Assembly (NCBI GenBank): GCA_019308525.1
Contig: JAFDIC010000010.1
Coordinates: forward strand, 1 to 26,561
Reading direction: 5' to 3'
Length of the DNA stretch: 26,561 bases
Origin: Deltaproteobacteria bacterium
Lineage (GTDB): Bacteria; Desulfobacterota; DSM-4660; Desulfatiglandales; HGW-15
The notes under the pieces were generated by a model. That model did no database searches. It worked only from the letters and a program-made list of their open reading frames with translations, and was not told the DNA's origin. This document shows, in pieces, positions 15,590-23,801 of this stretch; the first letter of the stretch is position 1; the number at the start of each line of letters is the position of its first letter. Both the position numbers and the translations under genes were made by a program.

Positions 15590-16303
15590 CTAATCCCCAA
15601 ACCCCAGATAGGCCTTCTTTATCTCTTCATTACTAGCCAGGGCCTTTACTTCCCCTTCCAGGACTATTCTCCCCACTAGCAAGACGTAGGCCTTGGCAGC
15701 GAGATTGAGCGCCATTCGAGCGTTTTGCTCAACCAACAAGATACTCACGCCCTGCCTGTTGATGTCCTCAATAATCTTTCCCACCTGGGCTACCAGTAGT
15801 GGCGCCAGTCCCATGCTGGGCTCATCCATCAGGAGAAGTCTCGGTCTGGCCATGAGGGCCCGGGCTGTTGCCAGCATTTGTTGTTCACCCCCACTGAGGC
15901 TCCCTGCCGGCTGACTCGCCTTTGTCTTGAGCACAGGGAAATGGGCATAGGTATTATCCAGGTCTCTTGTTATCTCCTGCTTGTTCCTTCGCAGGTGGGC
16001 TCCTAGGAGAAGGTTGTCCAAAACGCTCATAGGGGCAAAGACCATCCTCCCCTCGGGGATGTGGCTGATGCCCAGCTTCACAATCTCATGGGGTTTCTTG
16101 TCCTTGATGCGCTCTCCCTTGAAGTGGATCTCACCCGAGGCAGCTTTCTTTAACCCAGATATCGCTCTGAGGGTGGTGGTTTTCCCAGAGCCGTTGGAGC
16201 CGATCAAAGTCACAATAGACCCATCCTCGATCTCTAAAGAGATCCCCTTCAACGCTTCAGCTTTTCCATACAGGACCCTCAGGTCTTTGACTTCAAGCAG
16301 CAT
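15590..16303 (-). CDS. livF: Branched-chain amino acid-type ABC transporter ATPase LivF
   Basis: A 237-residue ATPase, the normal LivF length. Walker A is G-S-N-G-S-G-K-T-T at 35-43, the signature L-S-G-G-E-Q-Q is followed by Walker B L-L-L-M-D-E-P and the LivF-typical S-M-G-L-A-P, and an H-like switch region ends V-E-Q-N-A. It energises uptake together with LivG. Its start overlaps the end of livG by 11 nt, and the molybdoenzyme gene follows 61 nt later, so transporter and enzyme are probably cotranscribed. LivFGHMK homologues outside amino acid transport often carry aromatic acids, urea or amides; the local context favours an organic acid, but this is inference. Confidence 0.93.
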   Translation of the reverse strand: MLLEVKDLRVLYGKAEALKGISLEIEDGSIVTLIGSNGSGKTTTLRAISGLKKAASGEIHFKGERIKDKKPHEIVKLGISHIPEGRMVFAPMSVLDNLLLGAHLRRNKQEITRDLDNTYAHFPVLKTKASQPAGSLSGGEQQMLATARALMARPRLLLMDEPSMGLAPLLVAQVGKIIEDINRQGVSILLVEQNARMALNLAAKAYVLLVGRIVLEGEVKALASNEEIKKAYLGFGD

Positions 16304-17072
16304 TTGTGGTGGTTTCCTCTTTTCCCAAGTAGGCCTCGACCACGTTCCTATCTTCTTTTATCTCTTCGGGGGATCCTTCCGCGATCTTTTGCCCGAAATT
16401 GAACACGACGATCCTGTCGCACAGGTTCATCACAGCTCTCATGTCATGTTCAACCAGAACTATGGTTATGCCTTTTTCTCGTATTTTGCTGATAAGTTGG
16501 ATCATTGCTTCTGTTTCCCTTGGATTCATACCTGTAGCAGGCTCATCCAAGAGGAGAAGCCTTGGTTCCGTTGCCAAGGCCATAGCAACGCTCAAGGTCC
16601 TTTGATAACCGTGTGGCAAGTTCCCTGCCAAATCGTCCGTCAAGGACGCCATCCCCACGAACTCAAGGATCTCCTCCGCTTTCTCCCTCAGCTCCCTCTC
16701 CTCTTTTATGGCAGAAGGCGTACGCAATATCCTTTTCAATAGGCTGGTGCGGTAACGCATATGGTATCCAGTGAAAACGTTGTCGAGAACGGAAAGGCGC
16801 ATAAATAACGTCGAAGTCTGAAAGGTGCGGCTTATGCCCAGGCGCGCCACGTCATGTGCTTTCATCCCGGAGATGTCCTGGCCTTCGAACAGGACCTGTC
16901 CACTCGTCGGGGGATAGAAGCCGCTCACCACGTTGAAAAATGTTGTTTTCCCCGCCCCGTTGGGACCGATCAACCCCAGTATCTCGGAGCGGTTGACCCA
17001 AAGATCCAGCTCATTGACAGCGGCCAGACCCCCAAACCACTTGCTCAGTTTTCGTACCTCTAAGATCAACAA
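16293..17072 (-). CDS. livG: Branched-chain amino acid-type ABC transporter ATPase LivG
   Basis: A 259-residue ATPase with Walker A G-P-N-G-A-G-K-T-T (36-44), a LivG-type signature variant L-P-H-G-Y-Q-R in place of the canonical LSGGQ, Walker B L-L-L-L-D-E-P and the family motif A-T-G-M-N. An in-frame TAG lies six codons upstream of the first TTG and no ATG or GTG intervenes, so translation must start at TTG 17072 or the adjacent TTG 17069. AGGAGG and GAGGGG lie just upstream. It is the second ATPase of the transporter. Its 3' end overlaps livF. Confidence 0.93.
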   Translation of the reverse strand: MLILEVRKLSKWFGGLAAVNELDLWVNRSEILGLIGPNGAGKTTFFNVVSGFYPPTSGQVLFEGQDISGMKAHDVARLGISRTFQTSTLFMRLSVLDNVFTGYHMRYRTSLLKRILRTPSAIKEERELREKAEEILEFVGMASLTDDLAGNLPHGYQRTLSVAMALATEPRLLLLDEPATGMNPRETEAMIQLISKIREKGITIVLVEHDMRAVMNLCDRIVVFNFGQKIAEGSPEEIKEDRNVVEAYLGKEETTTNAA

Positions 17073-17150
17073 TCCCCTCTTTTCCTCCTATGTTGCCATA
17101 TCACGCCGCATTACAGCCCCCCAATCATGCAGAAGACCTTTCCAGCAGTG

Positions 17151-18119
17151 CTATCTCTTATGTCGCGCCACGTTTGTCAGCCCCAGGAGACCGCTTGGCA
17201 GAAAGAGGATCAACAAGATGACGAGGATTCCCGTGAATATAGGCTCTGCCCCCTCTGTAATCCGCAATAGCTCTGGGACAAAGGTCATGATGAGCGCCCC
17301 TACCATCGGGCCCAGAATAGGAAATTCAATTCCGCCCAGGATGGCATAGACATGGACATATATGGTCTTGAAAGGCCCAAAAGTACCCGGCACGAGGGCC
17401 CCGTAATAATGCGCGTAAAAGCTCCCCATGAGTCCTGCCATGGATGAGGCAATGAGAAAAGCCAGCAGCCTGTAGCGAAAGAGATTGATCCCCAGGGACT
17501 CTGCCAGCCGAGGGCTCAAGCCGATGGCCCGCCACGCCCTGCCTGCCCAGCCAGAGTAAAAGGCAGCGAGGACAAGGACAATCAACAGGACCAGACATAG
17601 CATCAGGTAGAAATAAGAGATCTTGGAGGTAGGACTGAACGTAAGAGATCCCCCAAAAGGGATGGGTATTGGCTCCGGGTAAGGGATCCCTACAAGGCCG
17701 ACATATCCTCCAAAGACCTTGAATGTGCCGAACACCAGAAGGACGATAAAGCCGAGTGCAAGGGTCTGGATGATAAATCCAAACCCTCCCTGCTTAACCA
17801 AAAGAGCCCCGATAAGGGCACCCACAACACCTGTTATGAGGACGGCCGACGGCATCGCGAGCCAGACAGGCAGCCCAAAACGTAGAGTCAACAGGGCGGA
17901 AGAATAAGCCCCAATGCCCCAGAAGGCGGCAATGGCTAAACTAATGAGACCCGTCCTCAACATGAGAACAAAAGTCATAGACAGTACGGCATTGATGCCT
18001 ACCATAATCAGGAGATGAACATAGTAGGGATTTCGTACGACAAGGGGAAGGAGTGCCGAGGCAATTATTAGGATGATGACCTCTAGGATTTTCCCTCTGT
18101 GCATATCAATGGGTCCCAC
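17151..18119 (-). CDS. livM: Branched-chain amino acid-type ABC permease LivM
   Basis: A 322-residue, strongly hydrophobic protein with about eight to nine membrane segments, of the LivM subfamily. The family landmark G-L-S-P-R-L-A-E-S-L-G-I-N near residues 201-213 is the cytoplasmic loop that docks the ATPases, and A-I-L-G-G-I-E-F-P-I-L-G-P-M-V-G-A appears near the end. Translation starts at GTG (18119), with GGAGAG about six bases before it; an in-frame ATG at 18104 is an alternative. It follows livH by 63 nt. Confidence 0.92.
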   Translation of the reverse strand: MGPIDMHRGKILEVIILIIASALLPLVVRNPYYVHLLIMVGINAVLSMTFVLMLRTGLISLAIAAFWGIGAYSSALLTLRFGLPVWLAMPSAVLITGVVGALIGALLVKQGGFGFIIQTLALGFIVLLVFGTFKVFGGYVGLVGIPYPEPIPIPFGGSLTFSPTSKISYFYLMLCLVLLIVLVLAAFYSGWAGRAWRAIGLSPRLAESLGINLFRYRLLAFLIASSMAGLMGSFYAHYYGALVPGTFGPFKTIYVHVYAILGGIEFPILGPMVGALIMTFVPELLRITEGAEPIFTGILVILLILFLPSGLLGLTNVARHKR

Positions 18120-18182
18120 GCCACTCTCCGCTTGAACACAGCCGGCACAATTGCTCTTCCTGGTCGTTCACACCCAAGCCAA

Positions 18183-19064
18183 CTATGAGAGGGGAATATC
18201 TTGTGGTTCACCGAATAGGCCCCCGGGCCTAAAAAACAGAATGACGGCGATGACGGCAAAAAACATTATCTGGGCTATGCCGCTGCCAATAAAGTACTGT
18301 CCAAAACTCAAGGTTAGGCCGAGTATCAGTCCCGAAAAGATAGCACCCGGCATGCTCCCCACGCCGCCAAGCATGACTACCAGTATAATAAGAAGGGTGA
18401 TACCCCCCATCTTTGGGGAGACCGCAAAAACAGGTGCCATCACTCCCCCGGCAAAACCAGCCAGTGCGCATCCCACGGCCATGGTCCCCAGGTACGTCAA
18501 GTTGGCATTGATACCCTGCAGCGAAGCCACATCCGGGTTGAATGAAACCGCACGCATGGCGCGACCTATCTTGGTCTTCTGAAGAAGCAGGTGGAGACCC
18601 ATCAGGACAGTCAACGTAAGGACTATCAAGACAATTTTTTCATAGGAGATCCTGACCACTCCCAACTCCAGCATACCTCGAATTACCGATGGAATGCCCC
18701 TGGACTCTGTGCCAAACACATAGAAAGCGGCCTGGGACATGAGCATCATGAGCCCTATGGCAGCCACGATATTAGTCAAGAACTGCTGTTCCTTGAATTG
18801 GATATGAGAAAAGATGATCTGGTAGACAATGGACCCAAGCACACCAACAGCTGTGGTGGAAACGGCTATCGCCAAGAGAAACGGGAGCTTCATTGGCACC
18901 ATGAGACCCCACGCGATCCAAGCACCCAGCATGTAGAACTCGCCATATGCAATGAAGAGAATCCTGGAGATGCCCAGAATCAGATTAAAACCAGAAGCCA
19001 GGAGCACGTAAACCAGCCCCATGGCAAGCCCATCCACAACGAGTTGTACCAAAACGGAGGACAT
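18183..19064 (-). CDS. livH: Branched-chain amino acid-type ABC permease LivH
   Basis: A 293-residue permease with about eight membrane segments. The conserved opening of the family is visible: L-V-V-D-G-L-A-M-G-L-V-Y-V-L-L-A-S-G-F-N near the start. The ATPase-docking loop G-R-A-M-R-A-V-S-F-N-P-D-V-A and the V-V-M-L-G-G-V-G-S-M-P-G-A segment follow. The frame extends upstream to 19121, but the ATG at 19064 is chosen: it has GGGAGG seven bases before it and the conserved N-terminus begins there. A 186-nt gap separates it from the binding-protein gene; I see no T-tract terminator in it. Confidence 0.92.
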   Translation of the reverse strand: MSSVLVQLVVDGLAMGLVYVLLASGFNLILGISRILFIAYGEFYMLGAWIAWGLMVPMKLPFLLAIAVSTTAVGVLGSIVYQIIFSHIQFKEQQFLTNIVAAIGLMMLMSQAAFYVFGTESRGIPSVIRGMLELGVVRISYEKIVLIVLTLTVLMGLHLLLQKTKIGRAMRAVSFNPDVASLQGINANLTYLGTMAVGCALAGFAGGVMAPVFAVSPKMGGITLLIILVVMLGGVGSMPGAIFSGLILGLTLSFGQYFIGSGIAQIMFFAVIAVILFFRPGGLFGEPQDIPLS

Positions 19065-19250
19065 GTCTTTTCCTCCCTTTAGACCCTGGAAACCAACGTG
19101 AAAAAAAGGCCTCCGCGTCATTCTCGAACCACATTAGATTTGAAGAAGCCTGAAATCTGAGATCGGGCGGGGGTAGACTCTTTGGCTCCTGATAAGCCCA
19201 AACCCTGCCCGACAACTCCTTCTTGAAGTGCCTCCTTTCGGAGCCTCTCG

Positions 19251-20462
19251 TTATTTCTTGCCTGCAAAGAATACCTTGAGGTACTTCCTTCCCTGTTCGA
19301 TGGGGATATTCTCTACTATTTTAAACTCCCCTCCTTTTATCCTGCCAATGTTGACCTCGTAGAGCACATCTACGGCCCTGGGGTTGTTGAGGTCAGGGCG
19401 GCTTATTGTCATGGCTTCCGCCTGGGGAGTGACAAACCTCATCCCCTTGGCAATATGGCTTGCCACTTTCTCAGGGTCCAAGCTTTGGGATTGTCTCAGG
19501 GCTTCCATGAGCAAATACCAGGTATTCACGTGCAAGACCTCCGGGTTATCCCATTTCCCGTACTTGGCAATATATATGTCGCGAAACTCCTGTGAAACCG
19601 GTGGAGGGGAGGGCATTTCTGTACCGGCAACCGAACCAAGCATCCCCTCGACGTAATCCAGAGAAATGACCTTCTTGATATTCCCCGGGCTCAGCGTCAC
19701 ATAGAGAAATATTTGACCATTCCAGCCGGCCTCCCTCATTGCTTTCATGGAAAGGGCATCCTGCACCGGCCCTCCGGCGCAGGTGGTAAATACGTCAGGG
19801 TTGAGAGTCTTGAGCCTGGTTGCGATGGCGCTGAAGTCCGTGGTATCCGGAGGGTAAAAGATTATGTCTAGGATCTTTTGTCCAAAAACCTTGCACAGTC
19901 GGCGAAGGTTTTCGGCCTCTGCATGCCCCTTCAAATCATCGGTGAAAACCGACCCAACGGTCCTCATATGGGGATACTTCTCGGAGAACCACGCCCATGC
20001 TACCGGCGACATAGTGTTCAAGGAGGATGCCTGAAACACATACTTGTACCCTGGGCTTCGGACAACAGGCGAAGGGGACGTGCACACCACAAGCACCTTG
20101 TTGGCCTCCGTAACAGGAAGCCAAGCATCTGTCGTCTCATCCCCGAGGATGAACTTGACTCTATCGCGATAAATCAGCCTCTCTACAGCGGCGCGTGCTG
20201 TCTCGGCTTGAAACTTGCTGTCATAGACTATCAGGTCGATCGTGTACCTTTCCCCTTGAATCTCCAGGCCCCCCTTCTTGTTGAAAACGGGTACCAGGGC
20301 ATCGAGCTCTCTTTTGCATTGCACTCCCAGGGGAAATTCAAAATTAAGCAGGGCTCCAATCTTCAGGGTCTTTGCCCTGACCCCTTTGGGAGCAGCAAAA
20401 GACACAATGACCAATCCCACCAGGATCACCCAAATTTCCCTGGAAAGCTTCCCCTTTTTCAT
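19251..20462 (-). CDS. livK: Liv-type ABC substrate-binding protein (Sec-exported)
   Basis: A 403-residue Peripla_BP_6 protein. The signal peptide has a basic start (MKKGK), a hydrophobic core from about 11 to 23, and an A-x-A-like cleavage site after V-R-A (residue 30). The mature protein begins T-L-K-I-G-A-L-L-N-F and carries the two-lobed periplasmic fold, with D-L-I-V-Y-D-S-K-F near 76-84 and an F-T-D-D-L-K-G-H-A-E segment in the hinge region. AAGGAGGT lies four bases before the ATG. Being directly ahead of livHMGF, it is probably the main receptor of that transporter. A second, Tat-exported paralogous receptor lies at 22488-23774. The gene symbol is by position and family only; the ligand is unknown. 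Confidence 0.88.
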   Translation of the reverse strand: MKKGKLSREIWVILVGLVIVSFAAPKGVRAKTLKIGALLNFEFPLGVQCKRELDALVPVFNKKGGLEIQGERYTIDLIVYDSKFQAETARAAVERLIYRDRVKFILGDETTDAWLPVTEANKVLVVCTSPSPVVRSPGYKYVFQASSLNTMSPVAWAWFSEKYPHMRTVGSVFTDDLKGHAEAENLRRLCKVFGQKILDIIFYPPDTTDFSAIATRLKTLNPDVFTTCAGGPVQDALSMKAMREAGWNGQIFLYVTLSPGNIKKVISLDYVEGMLGSVAGTEMPSPPPVSQEFRDIYIAKYGKWDNPEVLHVNTWYLLMEALRQSQSLDPEKVASHIAKGMRFVTPQAEAMTISRPDLNNPRAVDVLYEVNIGRIKGGEFKIVENIPIEQGRKYLKVFFAGKK

Positions 20463-20547
20463 CTTGACCTCCTTCTTTCAAATTTACATCTTATGAATCA
20501 AAGTCATTGAGCTTAACTTCCTGAAACACGGATAGCCTGATGGCCGC

Positions 20548-20769
20548 CTATCCCCAGCTAAGGATAAGAGGGGCAGTCTTTGTCGGTGTCAGGGTCATGG
20601 CGTCTTCAGGGCATTCGATGGTGCACCATCCGCAGAGCATACAGTCTTCGCGATATCTTATGACCGCTTTGTTGGTTTCCTTATCTAGCCTCAGGACATC
20701 CATTGGACAGCTTAATACGCATTTCCCGCAGCCCGTACAAAGCCCTTCGTCAATCTTTTCTATGGCCAT
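20548..20769 (-). CDS. Small two-cluster ferredoxin paired with flavoprotein
   Basis: A 73-residue ferredoxin with motifs C-T-G-C-G-K-C-V-L-S-C-P (11-22) and C-M-L-C-G-W-C-T-I-E-C-P (43-54). It is paralogous to the protein at 7488-7703; both begin MAIE and share the same loop between motifs (E/D-x-x-x-A-x-I-R-Y). That match fixes the start at 20769 in preference to 20802. It lies 36 nt after the AprA-like flavoprotein, which should be its partner, and precedes the livK gene by 85 nt. It completes one of the three flavoprotein/ferredoxin pairs. Confidence 0.88.
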   Translation of the reverse strand: MAIEKIDEGLCTGCGKCVLSCPMDVLRLDKETNKAVIRYREDCMLCGWCTIECPEDAMTLTPTKTAPLILSWG

Positions 20770-20805
20770 TCGGTAAGTCTCCCTCAGCCAAGACACAGTC
20801 ATTCA

Positions 20806-22461
20806 TCAAAAGGAAACTGGTATGCAGTTAACGTATAACTCATCATAGGGTTTCGATAGGTCAGGCCACCATTCCCTTGGAACAGGTCTTTTTGAAAGGG
20901 CCATCTTTCCATCTTCTTCCCTAATCGTGATCCAGGCCAGCCATTCCGGGTCGACCCTTCTGGGAAAATCCTCCCGGTAATGAGTCCCCCTGCTCTCCTC
21001 TCTGAAAAGCGATGCCCTTAACTTCATCTCCGCATTAAGCACCATGTTTTCAGTTTCAACCGCGAGACGCAAATCGTGGGCATCTTTAGCGGTCAGCTTC
21101 GGCACGAGATGGTCCCTCATGAACTCCACAAAGGTAAGGGCGGCTTTCAGTCGTTTTTCATGCTTGATGTAAAGAACAAAGTAAGGGATCATCGTGTTCC
21201 TGAGTATTTGCGTCACCCATCTAGGACCAAAGCCGCCTTTCCGATCGAGTGGAGCAAACCTCTTTTCTTTGATCTTCAGGACGGTGCCCATATCCAAGCC
21301 GATATTGCCTGCCCTCAATGCGTAGTCAGCTGCTGCTGGTCCGGCCCTTGCCCCAGTAACCGAGGCACCCGCCAAGGCATACCCCACCCCTGGATATGTA
21401 GCGCCTACTTGCATGGTGCTGCACGAATCGCCTGCAGCATATAGACCAGGGACGCTGGTTCTTCCATGGTAGCCAATGGGCCAAAGCCCTTCAGCGGTGT
21501 GGATGGACATTCCGCCAGTTGCATTCCCGACCCTGACAGAGAGCTCCGGTTCTTCAGGCGTTCGCGAGTACACAGGGGCCCGTCCAGCATGCACCTCGAA
21601 CTCCATGTTTATGAAATTCGCCCCAGGGACCCCCAGGATCTCCTCGCCAAGTGCGTTGATACACTTGAGGGCGTGTACCTGAGGAGGGCCAAACTCCTCA
21701 GTGGGAGCTATATTGCTCTCTTCCTTCTTCCATAGAAACATGCCCATTGTCGGGCCCGGCAATTGAGCATTCGTGCTTTTAGGCTCGTTGAACTCCTTAC
21801 CTCCAATCTCGGCACCAATCCTGTAAGCCATCGCATCACCGTCACCCGTCAGCTCCGACACCGGCCAACCATCGGGTTTGAAAGCCGAGCCTCCTGAACA
21901 CATGACCACTGTCTTTGCCTCAATTACGTAGAGGTCGTTTGTGTCCAAGCTAAATCCCATGGCCCCGGCGATCCTTTCCTCCTGTTTGAAAAGATCGGTC
22001 ACCACAATCCTGTCTATGATCTTCACCCCAAGACTCTTGGCCTTTTTCCTCATGACCTGGCCGAAGACCCTCTTTTTCAGCTGTACTGATTCCGTTGGTA
22101 TGCCAGGAAACGTGTAGGTCTTGGGGCGTCCATCTTTTCCAAGCAGGAATTCAATGCCGTATGATAGCAGGTCTTGATACCGGTCGTAGGACTCTCTGAA
22201 GACAATCTCGGTCCATTTCCTGTTGTTCAGATACTCGCCCAGAGTGCTGACATATTCTATCCATTGCCCAAGGTCATGTCCGCGGTCAGGGTCATTCAAA
22301 ACGTACCAGAAAGCATAAGGGGTTGAACCTGATTTCCCGGCATATCCCTTGTCTAGGATAGTCACAGATGGGCCCTTTTCTCTTGCCTTGATCGCAGCAA
22401 AGAGCCCTGCCATACCCCCGCCGATAACCAGAACGTCTGTTTCAAAAACGCTCTCCCCCAT
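20806..22461 (-). CDS. AprA/fumarate-reductase-like FAD-dependent oxidoreductase
   Basis: A 551-residue flavoprotein. FAD-binding G-G-G-M-A-G is at 14-19, ending in an L-D-K-G strand end with a following G-K-S-G-S loop. Further FAD contacts are T-G-D-G-D-A-M-A-Y-R-I-G and G-L-Y-A-A-G-D-S. The superfamily C-terminal motif S-R-G-T-H-Y-R-E-D-F-P is present. It is a paralogue of the protein at 7706-9337. The arginine and histidine of that last motif take part in substrate handling in fumarate reductases and L-aspartate oxidases, so the fold is consistent with either reduction or oxidation of a carboxylated substrate. GGAG lies eight bases before the ATG. It follows the Tat-exported binding protein gene by 26 nt. 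Confidence 0.88.
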   Translation of the reverse strand: MGESVFETDVLVIGGGMAGLFAAIKAREKGPSVTILDKGYAGKSGSTPYAFWYVLNDPDRGHDLGQWIEYVSTLGEYLNNRKWTEIVFRESYDRYQDLLSYGIEFLLGKDGRPKTYTFPGIPTESVQLKKRVFGQVMRKKAKSLGVKIIDRIVVTDLFKQEERIAGAMGFSLDTNDLYVIEAKTVVMCSGGSAFKPDGWPVSELTGDGDAMAYRIGAEIGGKEFNEPKSTNAQLPGPTMGMFLWKKEESNIAPTEEFGPPQVHALKCINALGEEILGVPGANFINMEFEVHAGRAPVYSRTPEEPELSVRVGNATGGMSIHTAEGLWPIGYHGRTSVPGLYAAGDSCSTMQVGATYPGVGYALAGASVTGARAGPAAADYALRAGNIGLDMGTVLKIKEKRFAPLDRKGGFGPRWVTQILRNTMIPYFVLYIKHEKRLKAALTFVEFMRDHLVPKLTAKDAHDLRLAVETENMVLNAEMKLRASLFREESRGTHYREDFPRRVDPEWLAWITIREEDGKMALSKRPVPREWWPDLSKPYDELYVNCIPVSF

Positions 22462-22487
22462 CAGTTCATCTCCATCCTTTTGCCTCT

Positions 22488-23774
22488 TTATCGGGGTAAA
22501 GGGAACAGTATCTTACCGGTGATAGGTATCTCGGGAAAGTCCTTGTTGTAGACAATCTGAAGTTCCCATGGCCATTTCTTGCCTTTCACCCATTGCCCAC
22601 CTACCAGGGGCGTTGGAGAAAAGTTCTTTTCATTGAATTTTACATGCCCGACCATGGTCTCAAGATCTGTCTGCGCCAGGGCTTCCCTGATCCTACCTTT
22701 GTCCAAAGAACCGGCCCTCTTTAAGACGTCAGCGGCAACCTCAAAGACAGCATAGTCGTAACCCAAGGGCTGGGTCCATTGTTGTTTCGTATCCCTGGTC
22801 CAGGTTTCAGCCAGTTCCCTGCAGGAATAGCCTGTCAGGGATGACTTGAAGGGATGCATGGGAGTCCACCAGACATCCGTCGTGAGGCCGTTGGGAAGGT
22901 CACCTCCAATGGCGGAAACAGCACTCGGGAAGAGGATCGCCTTTGCAATGGTCGCTATCTTGGGCACATAGCCTTGCTGGTGGCACTGTCTCCAAAAGGT
23001 GGCCCAATCTGGGGGCGTAGGAACCCCATCAATGATCTCCGCCTTCACCTTCTTGAGCGTATTGATTACTGTACTGAAATCCTTCATACCGCTGGGGTAC
23101 CTGCCCAGATCAACAACCTTATAGCCTCTTTCTCTGTAGAATTTGGGCCACACTTGAGATGCAACCACGCCGTCTGGATCATTCGGCCAAAGGAAGCCGA
23201 TGATTCTATTGGTCTTATCAGCTACCATATCCTCTATCCCGATGTGCACTTTAACGGATTGTGGGACTGTCCAGAAGAAGTTGAAGGTCCAGTGATAGGG
23301 TCCCCCGCTCAGCCACGTCTCAATGGGATCATCCGACGCGATACACGGGACCTTGAATCTCTCACAAATGGCAGACACTGGATTGACGGTGACGGGGGTA
23401 TGGAGAACCACCATGAGGTCCACCTTGTCTTTCATGATCAATCTGGAGGCCAGTTCAGCCGCTTTGTTGGGATCACTTTCCGTGTCGAGGAGTTTGACTC
23501 TGACCGGTAATTTCTTGCCGAGTTCCCTGATGAATATCCCTCCTCTCTCGTTAGTTTCCTGACAAGCTCGTTTGCTGGCCCATACCGAGGTTTCTCCAAA
23601 GGAGGCAAGGGGCCCGGTCACAGGCGTTGGGAAACCAATGAGAATGTAATCTCGGCCAGCAAAAACTCGTTGCGGCAATAAGCAACTTCCCATAGCTGTG
23701 ATAGTTGCTGCCCCGACGGTCTTGATAAAGCGCCTCCGGCTTATCTTACTTTTTCCCCTATTTCTTTTAGCCAT
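22488..23774 (-). CDS. Liv-type ABC substrate-binding protein with Tat signal
   Basis: A 428-residue Peripla_BP_6 protein. The N-terminus carries a twin-arginine motif S-R-R-R-F-I-K (12-18), a hydrophobic segment and an A-x-A-type cleavage site after V-F-A (residue 39), so it is exported folded. The mature part starts R-D-Y-I-L-I-G-F-P-T-P-V-T-G-P, the standard opening of Liv-type receptors, with K-L-L-D-T-E-S-D-P-N-K-A-A-E about 60 residues later. AGGAGG lies seven bases before the ATG. With one permease set and two receptors, the operon may accept two ligands, or this protein may serve as a sensor. It lies 27 nt after DUF362 and just before an AprA-like flavoprotein. Confidence 0.88.
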   Translation of the reverse strand: MAKRNRGKSKISRRRFIKTVGAATITAMGSCLLPQRVFAGRDYILIGFPTPVTGPLASFGETSVWASKRACQETNERGGIFIRELGKKLPVRVKLLDTESDPNKAAELASRLIMKDKVDLMVVLHTPVTVNPVSAICERFKVPCIASDDPIETWLSGGPYHWTFNFFWTVPQSVKVHIGIEDMVADKTNRIIGFLWPNDPDGVVASQVWPKFYRERGYKVVDLGRYPSGMKDFSTVINTLKKVKAEIIDGVPTPPDWATFWRQCHQQGYVPKIATIAKAILFPSAVSAIGGDLPNGLTTDVWWTPMHPFKSSLTGYSCRELAETWTRDTKQQWTQPLGYDYAVFEVAADVLKRAGSLDKGRIREALAQTDLETMVGHVKFNEKNFSPTPLVGGQWVKGKKWPWELQIVYNKDFPEIPITGKILFPLPR

Positions 23775-23801
23775 TGGTCTCCCTCCTTCTGTTGCTTTTT
23801 G

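Noticed and set aside
15529..15600. Longer N-terminus of the molybdoenzyme from the TTG at 15600
   Set aside because: It would overlap the livF end, adds 24 residues without family similarity, and an ATG with AAGGAG close by lies downstream.
19226..19245. Possible terminator hairpin after the livK gene (GGCTCC-GAAA-GGAGGC)
   Set aside because: Only about four to five base pairs and no following T-tract on the minus strand.
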